A DNA stretch of 7,643 nucleotides from Candidatus Moraniibacteriota bacterium (GTDB lineage: Bacteria; Patescibacteriota; Minisyncoccia; Moranbacterales; GCA-2747515): the NCBI GenBank assembly GCA_027069365.1, contig JALXES010000027.1, positions 1 through 7,643 on the forward strand, written 5' to 3'. This document shows, one piece after another, positions 1 through 4,791 of this stretch (its first letter is position 1; each line of letters starts with the position of its first letter). The position numbers and the translations under genes were made by a program. The notes beneath the pieces are model-generated. The model searched no databases and had not been told where the DNA came from. It saw only the letters and a list, made by a program, of their open reading frames with translations.

Positions 1-122
1 GGTTTGATGAGAAAATAGGACAATACGGTTTCACAGATAACCCTAAAGAATATATGAGCATGATCCATGTGGAAGATGATCTAGAGCGCATTGCGCGTCT
101 CGTTAACAGAAGTGGTAACTAG
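1..122 (+). CDS. C-terminal tail of an unidentified protein (5' truncated)
   Basis: An open frame enters from the left edge (first full codon at 3) and ends at TAG 120-122, giving 39 visible residues. The tail is polar and charged, with a helical-looking acidic/basic end (VEDDLERIARLVNRSGN). No motif allows a family assignment. Codon use is clearly more AT-rich than in the genes from 555 onward, so this may belong to a different compositional segment. No T-rich intrinsic terminator follows it on the plus strand; the hairpin at 160-189 has its U-tract on the other strand. It converges with the minus-strand gene ending at 173. That it is a real gene end is likely but not certain. Confidence 0.5.
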   Translation, partial: FDEKIGQYGFTDNPKEYMSMIHVEDDLERIARLVNRSGN

Positions 123-150
123 CAACTTATTAAACTTCTTGAACTAGAGT

Positions 151-189
151 AAAGAGAAAACCGCCGGGGCCGTTAAGGCGCCCGACGGT
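151..189 (-). terminator. Intrinsic terminator of the minus-strand membrane-protein gene, overlapping its stop codon
   Basis: Read on the minus strand, ACCGTCGGGCGCC pairs with GGCCCCGGCGGT (one mismatch, one bulge) around a TTAAC loop, followed by TTTTCTCTTT. The stem covers 160-189 and the U-rich tract 151-160. The TAA stop of the gene (173-175) lies in the hairpin loop, so the last codons form one arm. The plus strand has no T-tract after the hairpin, so the terminator appears unidirectional. Confidence 0.75.
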
Positions 190-487
190 GGAGAAGATAG
201 AGCGTGCGCAGGTACCACCATGTGCCGATGGCGGTGGCGACTGCGCGACGCCGGAAATTTTTTGCACAGCGGTGCGCGCATTTTTGAACGTGGGTTCTTG
301 TTGTGCGCACAAAAAAGGCAATACTGTGCAGCCCAAAGAGCTCCAGGGCAATAGCGGCAACTTCAGCAAGGATTGCCAATGCTGCCAAGCCCAGGAAACT
401 CCCCGGGATAATGAGAAAAAGGATGAGTGCCCCAAGCGCGATGGCTTGGAGCGTGAGACGCCAGAGGCGCCGTGAAAAAGTTTTCAT
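173..487 (-). CDS. Small predicted inner-membrane protein, two hydrophobic segments
   Basis: This encodes 104 residues. Residues about 11-27 and 31-48 are strongly hydrophobic, with a PG pair (28-29) between them, suggesting a two-helix hairpin. The tail (about 61-104) is rich in Arg, Lys and His and probably cytoplasmic. The start is supported by GGAG seven bases upstream, and the gene has a promoter (TTGACA-17-TATCGT) and an intrinsic terminator. These choose it over the overlapping plus-strand frames. The hydrophobic-PG-hydrophobic layout faintly resembles small PGPGW-type transmembrane proteins, but I cannot confirm that. It has two cysteines (residues 70 and 74, with His 71 and 66 nearby) in the soluble tail. 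Function is unknown. It is divergently transcribed from rnhB with very little DNA between them. Confidence 0.65.
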   Translation of the reverse strand: MKTFSRRLWRLTLQAIALGALILFLIIPGSFLGLAALAILAEVAAIALELFGLHSIAFFVRTTRTHVQKCAHRCAKNFRRRAVATAIGTWWYLRTLYLLHRRAP

Positions 488-506
488 CGTGCGTCTCCGG
501 CAAGTT

Positions 507-524
507 GTGAAAGAATATATTCAC
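507..524. promoter_or_regulatory. Inverted repeat GTGAA-N8-TTCAC in the divergent intergenic region
   Basis: GTGAA (507-511) and TTCAC (520-524) are exact inverted repeats around AGAATATA. A shorter perfect palindrome GAATATATTC lies at 513-522. The site sits at the minus-strand transcription start and overlaps the edge of its -10, so it is placed like an operator. No regulator can be named, and chance occurrence is possible. Confidence 0.3.
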
Positions 525-548
525 GATAGACGTCGATTGTGGTACTGT
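520..548 (+). promoter_or_regulatory. Weak candidate promoter for rnhB, implying a leaderless mRNA
   Basis: TTCACG (520-525), a 17-base spacer and TACTGT (543-548) preceded by TGG form a poor promoter with a TG-extended -10. Initiation 7 bases downstream would be exactly at the rnhB ATG (555). This matches the absence of a usable Shine-Dalgarno there: the only AGG is one base from the ATG. Both hexamers are weak, so this is tentative. Confidence 0.22.
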
Positions 549-551
549 CAA
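523..551 (-). promoter_or_regulatory. Sigma-70 promoter for the minus-strand membrane-protein gene
   Basis: On the minus strand there is a perfect -35 TTGACA (546-551), a 17-base spacer, and -10 TATCGT (523-528, four of six consensus positions). Transcription would start near 516, giving a leader of about 30 bases that contains GGAG before ATG 487-485. The -35 element lies only three bases from the rnhB start codon on the opposite strand. Confidence 0.6.
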
Positions 552-554
552 GGT

Positions 555-1247
555 ATGATACTGCCAACGTGGACAAAAGAACAAGAGGCGGTGCGTGAGG
601 GGTACGCGATTGTCGTCGGTGTGGATGAAGTAGGGCGTGGGCCGCTAGTCGGGCCGGTTGTGGCGGCCGCAGCAGTGGCCAAGGACCCGGCGCTGTATGA
701 CACACCGTGCGAGGAGCTCTATGCGCGGGATAAGCGCTGGCGGCTGGTGCGTGACTCCAAGAAGCTCTCAGAGAAGCAGCGCGCCGAAGCGCGCGCGCTG
801 ATTGACGAGCACTTCACTGTGGCACTGGGTCTGTGTGACAATGCGACGATTGATCGCATCAATATCCTGGAAGCGGCACTGTTGGCGATGAAAAAGGCGG
901 TGCAGTCACTGCCGCAGGAATTGCGCACACAGCAGATGCTTCTGCTGATTGATGGGGACAGGGAACTGCCGGCATATTCCGGAGCGCAGCGCACTGTGCC
1001 CGGTGGGGACGCGACGGTGATGAGCATCGCGGCGGCCAGTATTGTGGCAAAAGTGGCGCGCGATGAGATGATGGTGGCGCTTGCTGCGCAGTACCCGCAG
1101 TACGGGTTTCAAAAGCACAAGGGCTACGGCACTGCGGCGCATCTGGAGGCACTCAAGCGCTACGGCCCGACGCCGCTGCACCGCGCGTCCTTCAAACCCG
1201 TGCGCAAAATTCTGCGCGACTTACGCACGTACGGTGCAGATGTGTGA
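555..1247 (+). CDS. rnhB: Ribonuclease HII
   Basis: This 230-residue protein matches the usual RNase HII length. It is a cytoplasmic endonuclease that cuts the RNA strand of RNA-DNA hybrids and initiates removal of misincorporated ribonucleotides. The DEVGRGPLVGPVV motif carries the first catalytic acids (D24, E25). DSKKLSEKQR follows, then D133 in LLLIDGD and D170 in AKVARDE, completing the DEDD metal-binding set. The C-terminal KHKGYGTAAHLEAL and HRASFKPV segments are also typical. The frame is open upstream to 303, but ATG 555 is chosen because IL-PT-x-x-x-E-x-x-x-x-x-GY just before the first motif is a normal family N-terminus. The upstream extension has low-quality composition and is antisense to the membrane-protein gene. 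No Shine-Dalgarno is present at the right distance. Only 20 bases separate it from the NrtR gene, so the two are probably co-transcribed. Confidence 0.96.
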   Translation: MILPTWTKEQEAVREGYAIVVGVDEVGRGPLVGPVVAAAAVAKDPALYDTPCEELYARDKRWRLVRDSKKLSEKQRAEARALIDEHFTVALGLCDNATIDRINILEAALLAMKKAVQSLPQELRTQQMLLLIDGDRELPAYSGAQRTVPGGDATVMSIAAASIVAKVARDEMMVALAAQYPQYGFQKHKGYGTAAHLEALKRYGPTPLHRASFKPVRKILRDLRTYGADV

Positions 1248-1267
1248 TATGATAGAGGTATTATAAT
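1245..1267 (+). promoter_or_regulatory. Possible internal promoter elements and ribosome binding site before the NrtR gene
   Basis: An extended -10, TGATATGAT (1245-1253), and a perfect TATAAT (1262-1267) lie in the 20-base gap after rnhB, but neither has a good -35 at 16-18 bases. AGAGGT (1254-1259) is a Shine-Dalgarno-like sequence eight bases before GTG 1268. If either -10 is used, that ribosome site is largely excluded from the mRNA. Read-through from rnhB therefore fits the GTG start better, while a TATAAT-driven transcript would favour ATG 1280. Confidence 0.35.
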
Positions 1268-1969
1268 GTGCAGAATTTCATGACACCAACAAAGAAGACA
1301 CAAAAATACGCGCGTGTAGAGCATGCAATCGTAGCTGTGGATGTGGTGGTTCTCAGTGTGATTGAAGGGCGGCTCAATGTGCTGTTGACCCAAACCAACA
1401 AGCCGGAGCTAAAGGGATTGTGGGCAGTGCCCGGGGGATTGGTAGCGCCGGATGAGTCACTGGATGCGGCGGTCTCACGGGTCTTGGCAACCAAAACAGG
1501 TCTGACGAATGTACTGACAGAGCAGTTGGCGACATTTGGTGACCCAGGTCGCGATCCGTTTGGGCGCGTTATCAGTGTGGCGTATATTGCGCTGGTGCAC
1601 GCTGACGCACAGACACTGGCCACAACGCGCGAGTACGATGCCATCGCGTGGCGGCCGGTGGATCATCTTCCGCGCATGGCATACGATCACAAAGAAATTG
1701 TGCGCACGGCTGTCCAACGGTTGCGTGCACGATTGACTTACACAACAATTGCGCGCGGCATCCTTGCCGAAGAATTCACACTAACCGAGATGCAAGAGCT
1801 CTACGAACACATCCTTGGACACACCCTGGACAAGCGCAATTTCCGCAAGAAAATTCTCAGCGCCGGCATCATTGAAAAGACGGGACGTCAGCGGCGAGGG
1901 CAGCGATCACGTCCGGCGGCACTCTACCGCTTTCGTACGAACACGACACAGATTATAGATCTTCTGTAG
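1268..1969 (+). CDS. nrtR: NrtR-type transcriptional regulator (Nudix-fold domain plus winged helix)
   Basis: The 233 residues begin at GTG 1268, or at ATG 1280, which removes four residues; both fit the family. Residues about 15-150 form a Nudix fold, with TQTNKPELKGLWAVPGG as in ADP-ribose pyrophosphatase relatives. The Nudix box starts normally (G57, then E63 in APDESLDAAV), but REUxEExGU reads RVLATKTGL. Catalytic Glu 72, 75 and 76 are replaced by Val, Thr and Lys, so hydrolysis is unlikely and a sensor role is expected. Residues about 155-228 match the NrtR winged helix (FTLTEMQELYEHILGHTLDK, then RNFRKKIL and a final RPAALYRFR). NrtR proteins repress NAD-salvage genes and release DNA on binding ADP-ribose or related metabolites. 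The likely target is the palindrome at 2056-2082, 87 bases beyond the gene, before a nicotinamidase-like gene. No comparable palindrome was seen before nrtR itself. Confidence 0.88.
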   Translation: MQNFMTPTKKTQKYARVEHAIVAVDVVVLSVIEGRLNVLLTQTNKPELKGLWAVPGGLVAPDESLDAAVSRVLATKTGLTNVLTEQLATFGDPGRDPFGRVISVAYIALVHADAQTLATTREYDAIAWRPVDHLPRMAYDHKEIVRTAVQRLRARLTYTTIARGILAEEFTLTEMQELYEHILGHTLDKRNFRKKILSAGIIEKTGRQRRGQRSRPAALYRFRTNTTQIIDLL

Positions 1970-1999
1970 GAGATGGTGCAGATATTATTGTATGTCCTT

Positions 2000-2022
2000 A
2001 GGCTGCTGCAAGGCGGCTTTTT
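2000..2022 (+). terminator. Short intrinsic terminator after the NrtR gene
   Basis: GCTGC (2002-2006) pairs with GCGGC (2013-2017) through one G-U pair around a six-base loop. Flanking A2000-T2019 and a G-T wobble may extend it. TTTTT follows at 2018-2022. The stem is short but correctly placed 30 bases after the stop codon, separating rnhB-nrtR from the next operon. Confidence 0.55.
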
Positions 2023-2044
2023 CGTGGTCTGCACACCGGAGGGG

Positions 2045-2072
2045 TTGACACAAAATATATAGTGTGTATAAT
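2045..2072 (+). promoter_or_regulatory. Consensus sigma-70 promoter of the nicotinamidase/vWA/PP2C/kinase operon
   Basis: Perfect TTGACA (2045-2050), a 16-base spacer and perfect TATAAT (2067-2072) give a very strong predicted promoter, with transcription starting near 2079. The whole -10 lies at the centre of the palindrome 2056-2082. A promoter this good normally needs repression, which fits a bound regulator. Confidence 0.82.
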
Positions 2073-2082
2073 ACACTATATA
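2056..2082. promoter_or_regulatory. Palindromic operator over the -10 box, candidate NrtR site
   Basis: TATATAGTGT (2056-2065) and ACACTATATA (2073-2082) are perfect 10-bp inverted repeats separated by GTATAAT. The centre (2069) lies within the -10 box, so binding would block RNA polymerase. NrtR sites in other bacteria are AT-rich palindromes of about 20 bp with, as I recall, TAGT...ACTA-type half-sites; that similarity is from memory and was not aligned. The adjacent nrtR gene and downstream nicotinamidase-like gene make NrtR the leading candidate. The assignment is inference; the palindrome is direct observation. Confidence 0.7.
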
Positions 2083-2215
2083 AACAACATGCACGGGAAA
2101 GTAGATATTTTTTGTCCTTAGTAAGTGTTGTTTATACAATAAGTCTCCTGCCATGCGCCACGGCGCATAAGCGGGGACACCGTTCCTTGACAACTGAAAT
2201 CGTGGAGGTGCTCTC
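2079..2215 (+). promoter_or_regulatory. Long structured 5' leader, possible cis-regulatory RNA
   Basis: From the predicted start, the first 11 bases TATAAACAACA (2079-2089) pair perfectly with TGTTGTTTATA (2126-2136). A nested stem may form between 2095-2101 and 2111-2118, with one bulge and terminal wobbles. A third hairpin, ATGCGC-CACG-GCGCAT, lies at 2153-2168 (the A2153-T2168 dyad is perfect). CTCC at 2145-2148 could pair with the Shine-Dalgarno GGAG (2204-2207). A leader of 137 bases is long for a simple ribosome site. It could be a riboswitch or other control element, but it matches no class I can name with confidence. The first stem also shares bases with the operator. Confidence 0.4.
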
Positions 2216-3040
2216 ATGAAAACACTCAACGTTCACCTGGTCGTAATTGACCCGCAAAATGACTTCATGGACCAGTCTGACGCAGCGCTGCCGGTCCCCG
2301 GTGCAACCGCGGATATGCAGCGCTTGGCGGCAATGTTGGCGCGCATCGGGCACAAGCTGGACGATGTACACGTCACGCTGGATTCGCACCATGCGATTGA
2401 CGTGGCACATCCCGGCTTCTGGCGCGACGCTAACGGACAACACCCGGATCCGTTCACCATCATCACACCTGATGACGTAGAGAATGGCGTTTGGGTGCCA
2501 CAGAGCCGCGCACTGCGTGAGCGCATGCTGTCCTATGCCGAGGCCCTTGCCGCTGATGGCAAGTACCCACTCATGATCTGGCCGGAGCACTGTCTGATCG
2601 GAACGCCGGGGCACACTGTCCAGGCGGACCTCATGGCGGCGCTGCTGGATTGGGAGCGCAGGAATTTTGCCAATGTAGACTTCGTGACCAAGGGTGCGAA
2701 CCCGTTCACGGAGCACTACGGCGCGCTGATGGCAGAGGTGCCGGATCCCAGTGATCCGTCCACCGGCCTGAATGCGGCGTTCCTGCAGATGCTTGCCGAA
2801 GCGGACATTGTGGCAGTTGCCGGTGAGGCGCTCTCACACTGTGTCAAGGCGACCGTCGATCAGATTGCCGAGCATATCGGCGCGGAGCACATCAAGAAGT
2901 TCCATATTCTGACCGACTGTGCGTCGCCGGTGGCACAGGTGGGCGATGGGCCGGACTTTCCGGCGATTGCTGAGGCATGGCTTCGTGATATGGAAGCGGC
3001 CGGAATGGTGCTGACCACGTCGGAGGCGTTTCTGGCATAG
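2216..3040 (+). CDS. Nicotinamidase-like cysteine hydrolase (isochorismatase superfamily)
   Basis: The 274 residues carry the full cysteine-hydrolase triad: D12 in VVIDPQNDF, K159 in FVTKGANPF and C209 in GEALSHCVKATV. D56-S-H58 and H65, in TLDSHHAIDVAHPGFW, match the metal-binding Asp-x-His...His of nicotinamidases. The metal site favours nicotinamidase (nicotinamide to nicotinate plus ammonia, NAD salvage) over isochorismatase, which lacks it. It is longer than typical bacterial PncA (about 180-220) because of an insertion at about 70-130 (PDPFTIITPDDV, WPEHCLIGTPGH). Long-form nicotinamidase-related proteins of this pattern exist, so no symbol is given. No signal peptide is seen, so it is probably cytoplasmic. 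The start is fixed by GGAGG (2204-2208) seven bases upstream. It is the first gene of the operon, under the palindrome-covered promoter. Another amide substrate remains possible. Confidence 0.85.
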   Translation: MKTLNVHLVVIDPQNDFMDQSDAALPVPGATADMQRLAAMLARIGHKLDDVHVTLDSHHAIDVAHPGFWRDANGQHPDPFTIITPDDVENGVWVPQSRALRERMLSYAEALAADGKYPLMIWPEHCLIGTPGHTVQADLMAALLDWERRNFANVDFVTKGANPFTEHYGALMAEVPDPSDPSTGLNAAFLQMLAEADIVAVAGEALSHCVKATVDQIAEHIGAEHIKKFHILTDCASPVAQVGDGPDFPAIAEAWLRDMEAAGMVLTTSEAFLA

Positions 3041-3058
3041 ACGCTGTTGTTCTTAACT

Positions 3059-3083
3059 GGTGCCACGCATATGGTGTGGCGCC
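3059..3083 (+). promoter_or_regulatory. Intergenic RNA hairpin before the vWA gene
   Basis: GGTGCCAC (3059-3066) pairs with GTGGCGCC (3076-3083), including one G-T pair, around a nine-base loop. No T-tract follows, so it is not a terminator. It lies just upstream of the vWA ribosome site (GGGGGT at 3097-3102) and could protect or delimit mRNA segments. A similar GCCAC/GTGGC hairpin occurs right at the end of the vWA gene (3852-3869). Confidence 0.4.
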
Positions 3084-3107
3084 CAACCAAACCTATGGGG
3101 GTGTATC

Positions 3108-3863
3108 ATGCCAAAGTTACTCAAAGATGACACTGTGCTGGAGCAGCGCAGTTTGGATGGCGGTGCGTTTACATTTCGCGCTGCACGGATTGACAAGCTC
3201 GGAGCCACCGAGTACACGCTGGTGACCATCGCTGTTGATGTTACCGGCAGTACATACGCGTTCTCCGACCAACTGCGCGAAGCCCTGGTTAGTGCTGTGG
3301 AGGCCTGTCAGCGCTCGCCGTTTGTGGATCGTCTGCTGCTGCGTGTGGTAACCTTCTCCACGGCAGCAGGTGGCGTGCGAGAGATTCATGGCTTTGTTCC
3401 GCTTGCGGATGTGGACGTTGCCGGATATCCGGTGTTTGAGCCGGATGGCCTGACGCCGCTGTATGACGCGGTGTATGCGTCCGTTGGCGCCATGGCTCAG
3501 TATGCGGAGGATCTCTACAATGAGGACTACCTGAGCAATGGTATCGTCATTGTCATTACCGATGGTCTTGATAATGTCTCGCAGGTGACGCCGGCGATGA
3601 TCAAGGAGAACATCGGTGAGATCCGACGCAAGGAGCGCATGGAGTCGCTCGTGACAATCCTGATGGGCATCAACGCTGAAGAGTACCGTGGTGAACTGGA
3701 GGCATTTCGGCGCAACGTGGGGATTGACTACTACGTTGACGCCGGGCAGGCAAGTGACACGACACTCGCGCGGTTGGCGCAGTTTGTCAGCCGGAGCGTC
3801 GTGGCGCAATCACAGGCCCTCGGCAGCGGCGCACCCAGCCAGGCCATTTCTGCCACCATTTAG
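3108..3863 (+). CDS. vWA-domain protein of the TerY/YegL type
   Basis: The 251-residue protein is almost entirely one von Willebrand factor A domain with a metal-ion-dependent adhesion site. The MIDAS residues are DVTGS (D44, T46, S48; a DxTxS form of the usual DxSxS), T116 in DGLTPLYDAV and D152 in VIVITDGLDN. The core strands VTIAVDVT and IVIVITDG are typical. No signal peptide or membrane segment is visible, so it should be cytoplasmic. With the PP2C and kinase genes that follow, it matches the TerY-P or YegL-YegK-YegI triad, in which a vWA protein travels with a phosphatase and a kinase, probably as scaffold or target. ATG 3108 is preferred over GTG 3060 because GGGGGTG lies five to six bases upstream and the extension (PRIWCGAQPN) covers the intergenic hairpin. 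The last 15 residues are small and polar (ALGSGAPSQAIS), like a flexible tail. Confidence 0.87.
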   Translation: MPKLLKDDTVLEQRSLDGGAFTFRAARIDKLGATEYTLVTIAVDVTGSTYAFSDQLREALVSAVEACQRSPFVDRLLLRVVTFSTAAGGVREIHGFVPLADVDVAGYPVFEPDGLTPLYDAVYASVGAMAQYAEDLYNEDYLSNGIVIVITDGLDNVSQVTPAMIKENIGEIRRKERMESLVTILMGINAEEYRGELEAFRRNVGIDYYVDAGQASDTTLARLAQFVSRSVVAQSQALGSGAPSQAISATI

Positions 3864-3918
3864 TGTGGCATACTCGTGGGACGGTAGCCAGTGTGTTACC
3901 GTCCCCCTTTGTTTCTTT
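3852..3918 (+). terminator. Tandem hairpins with imperfect U-tract between vWA and PP2C genes (attenuator candidate)
   Basis: GCCAC/GTGGC (3852-3856, 3865-3869) spans the vWA stop codon. It is followed by a perfect nine-base stem, GGGACGGTA (3878-3886) with TACCGTCCC (3897-3905), around a ten-base loop. The tract after it, CCTTTGTTTCTTT, is U-rich but interrupted. This looks like a partial terminator or RNA-stability element inside the operon, which could make vWA transcripts more abundant than PP2C and kinase transcripts. No independent promoter is evident for the PP2C gene. Confidence 0.55.
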
Positions 3919-3945
3919 ACCAATCGGAAAATCTGGAGGTGACAC

Positions 3946-4791
3946 ATGAAGTATACGGTTGATACCGCAATGGTGATGGGGTCCGTGCATCAGCGTGCGC
4001 TGACGCCGGGGCAAGACGCTGCTGTCGCAGATGTATTGCCCGATGGTGCATTTGCCATCGTGTCAGATGGCTGTTCGTCCGGCGGGGACACGACAAGTGG
4101 TGCATGGATGTTGGCCAAAGCGGCAGCGCGTGCAGCATCTCTGGCAATTGCCGAGAATGATACCGCGTTCCTGTTGCTGGAGATACTGGCAACAGCAGAA
4201 CACGCCGCACGGGCGATTGCGTTGGCGGATGACGACCTGTTTGCGACGTTGCTGCAGGCGATTGTTCTGCGTGACCGTGCAGTGGTGCAGGTCTATGGCG
4301 ACGGCGTCATTGCGGTCGGTTTCCGTGACGGCACGTGGCAATTTCTTCGCGTTGAGTGGGACAAGAACACGCCGTTCTATCCCATCTACTACACACGGAG
4401 AAAAACGGATGCATTCCTTGCAGTACATGGTAGCACATCGCATGCTGCGGTCTATGTGGAACACATCACATATGACCCTGACGGTACTGCGCGGCGGCAG
4501 TTTTGCACGCGGCATACCGTTGCAGAGGGTATGGTGGGGTTGATGCTGTCGTTTGATGCTGCGGCACTGCGTGACATCCGCGCACTTGGTGTCTTTACGG
4601 ATGGTGTGGCGTCGCTGCCCAAAATTTCGTGGAGCGACGTAATGCGTGAGGTTGTGGCGTTCAAGAACACGACGGGTGCGTTTCTGCGCCGGCGTATGGG
4701 TCGCGTACTGCGCGAGTACGATGTCGCGCCGGCGGATGATTTGTCCGGCGCGATGGTATGGCTTTCTTCTGATGATGGAGGTGGATTATGA
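3946..4791 (+). CDS. PP2C-family serine/threonine protein phosphatase (YegK-like)
   Basis: The 281 residues have the spaced acidic metal-binding motifs of PP2C phosphatases: D24 in TPGQDAAV (the PP2C_2-type counterpart of NED), D41-G42 in AIVSDGCSSG, D219-G220 in GVFTDGVASL, and D264/D265 in PADDLSGAMVWL (the closing DN/DD motif). These would hold the two Mn/Mg ions that activate water for removing phosphate from Ser/Thr. The GQDA form and short length resemble the stand-alone PP2C proteins encoded beside vWA and kinase genes. No membrane segment or sensor domain is seen, so it is probably cytoplasmic. GGAGG (3935-3939) lies six bases before the ATG. Its stop overlaps the kinase start as ATGA, indicating translational coupling and co-ordinated phosphatase and kinase levels. 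The likely role is to reverse the downstream kinase's phosphorylation, perhaps of the vWA protein; that is inference. Confidence 0.85.
   Translation: MKYTVDTAMVMGSVHQRALTPGQDAAVADVLPDGAFAIVSDGCSSGGDTTSGAWMLAKAAARAASLAIAENDTAFLLLEILATAEHAARAIALADDDLFATLLQAIVLRDRAVVQVYGDGVIAVGFRDGTWQFLRVEWDKNTPFYPIYYTRRKTDAFLAVHGSTSHAAVYVEHITYDPDGTARRQFCTRHTVAEGMVGLMLSFDAAALRDIRALGVFTDGVASLPKISWSDVMREVVAFKNTTGAFLRRRMGRVLREYDVAPADDLSGAMVWLSSDDGGGL

Noticed and set aside
188..475. Plus-strand 95-residue open frame
   Set aside because: It lacks a ribosome binding site and recognisable features. The minus-strand membrane protein explains the region better.
303..554. Upstream extension of the rnhB frame (84 extra residues)
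   Set aside because: RNase HII does not have such an N-terminal extension. The stretch is antisense to a gene with its own promoter, ribosome site and terminator, and ATG 555 gives a normal family N-terminus.
1993..2121. Direct repeat TGTCCTTAG at 1993-2001 and 2113-2121
   Set aside because: It is nine bases with no extended identity and no target-site or regulatory pattern; chance is a sufficient explanation.
2187..2192. Second TTGACA just before the nicotinamidase-like gene
   Set aside because: No -10-like hexamer lies 16-18 bases downstream; that position falls on the ribosome site and start codon.
2132..2716. 194-residue minus-strand open frame opposite the nicotinamidase-like gene
   Set aside because: It is antisense to a conserved enzyme and crosses its promoter leader; no family features are visible.
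3117..3809. 230-residue minus-strand open frame opposite the vWA gene
   Set aside because: It is antisense to a gene with complete MIDAS motifs and good translation signals; it is a by-product of GC-rich codon use.
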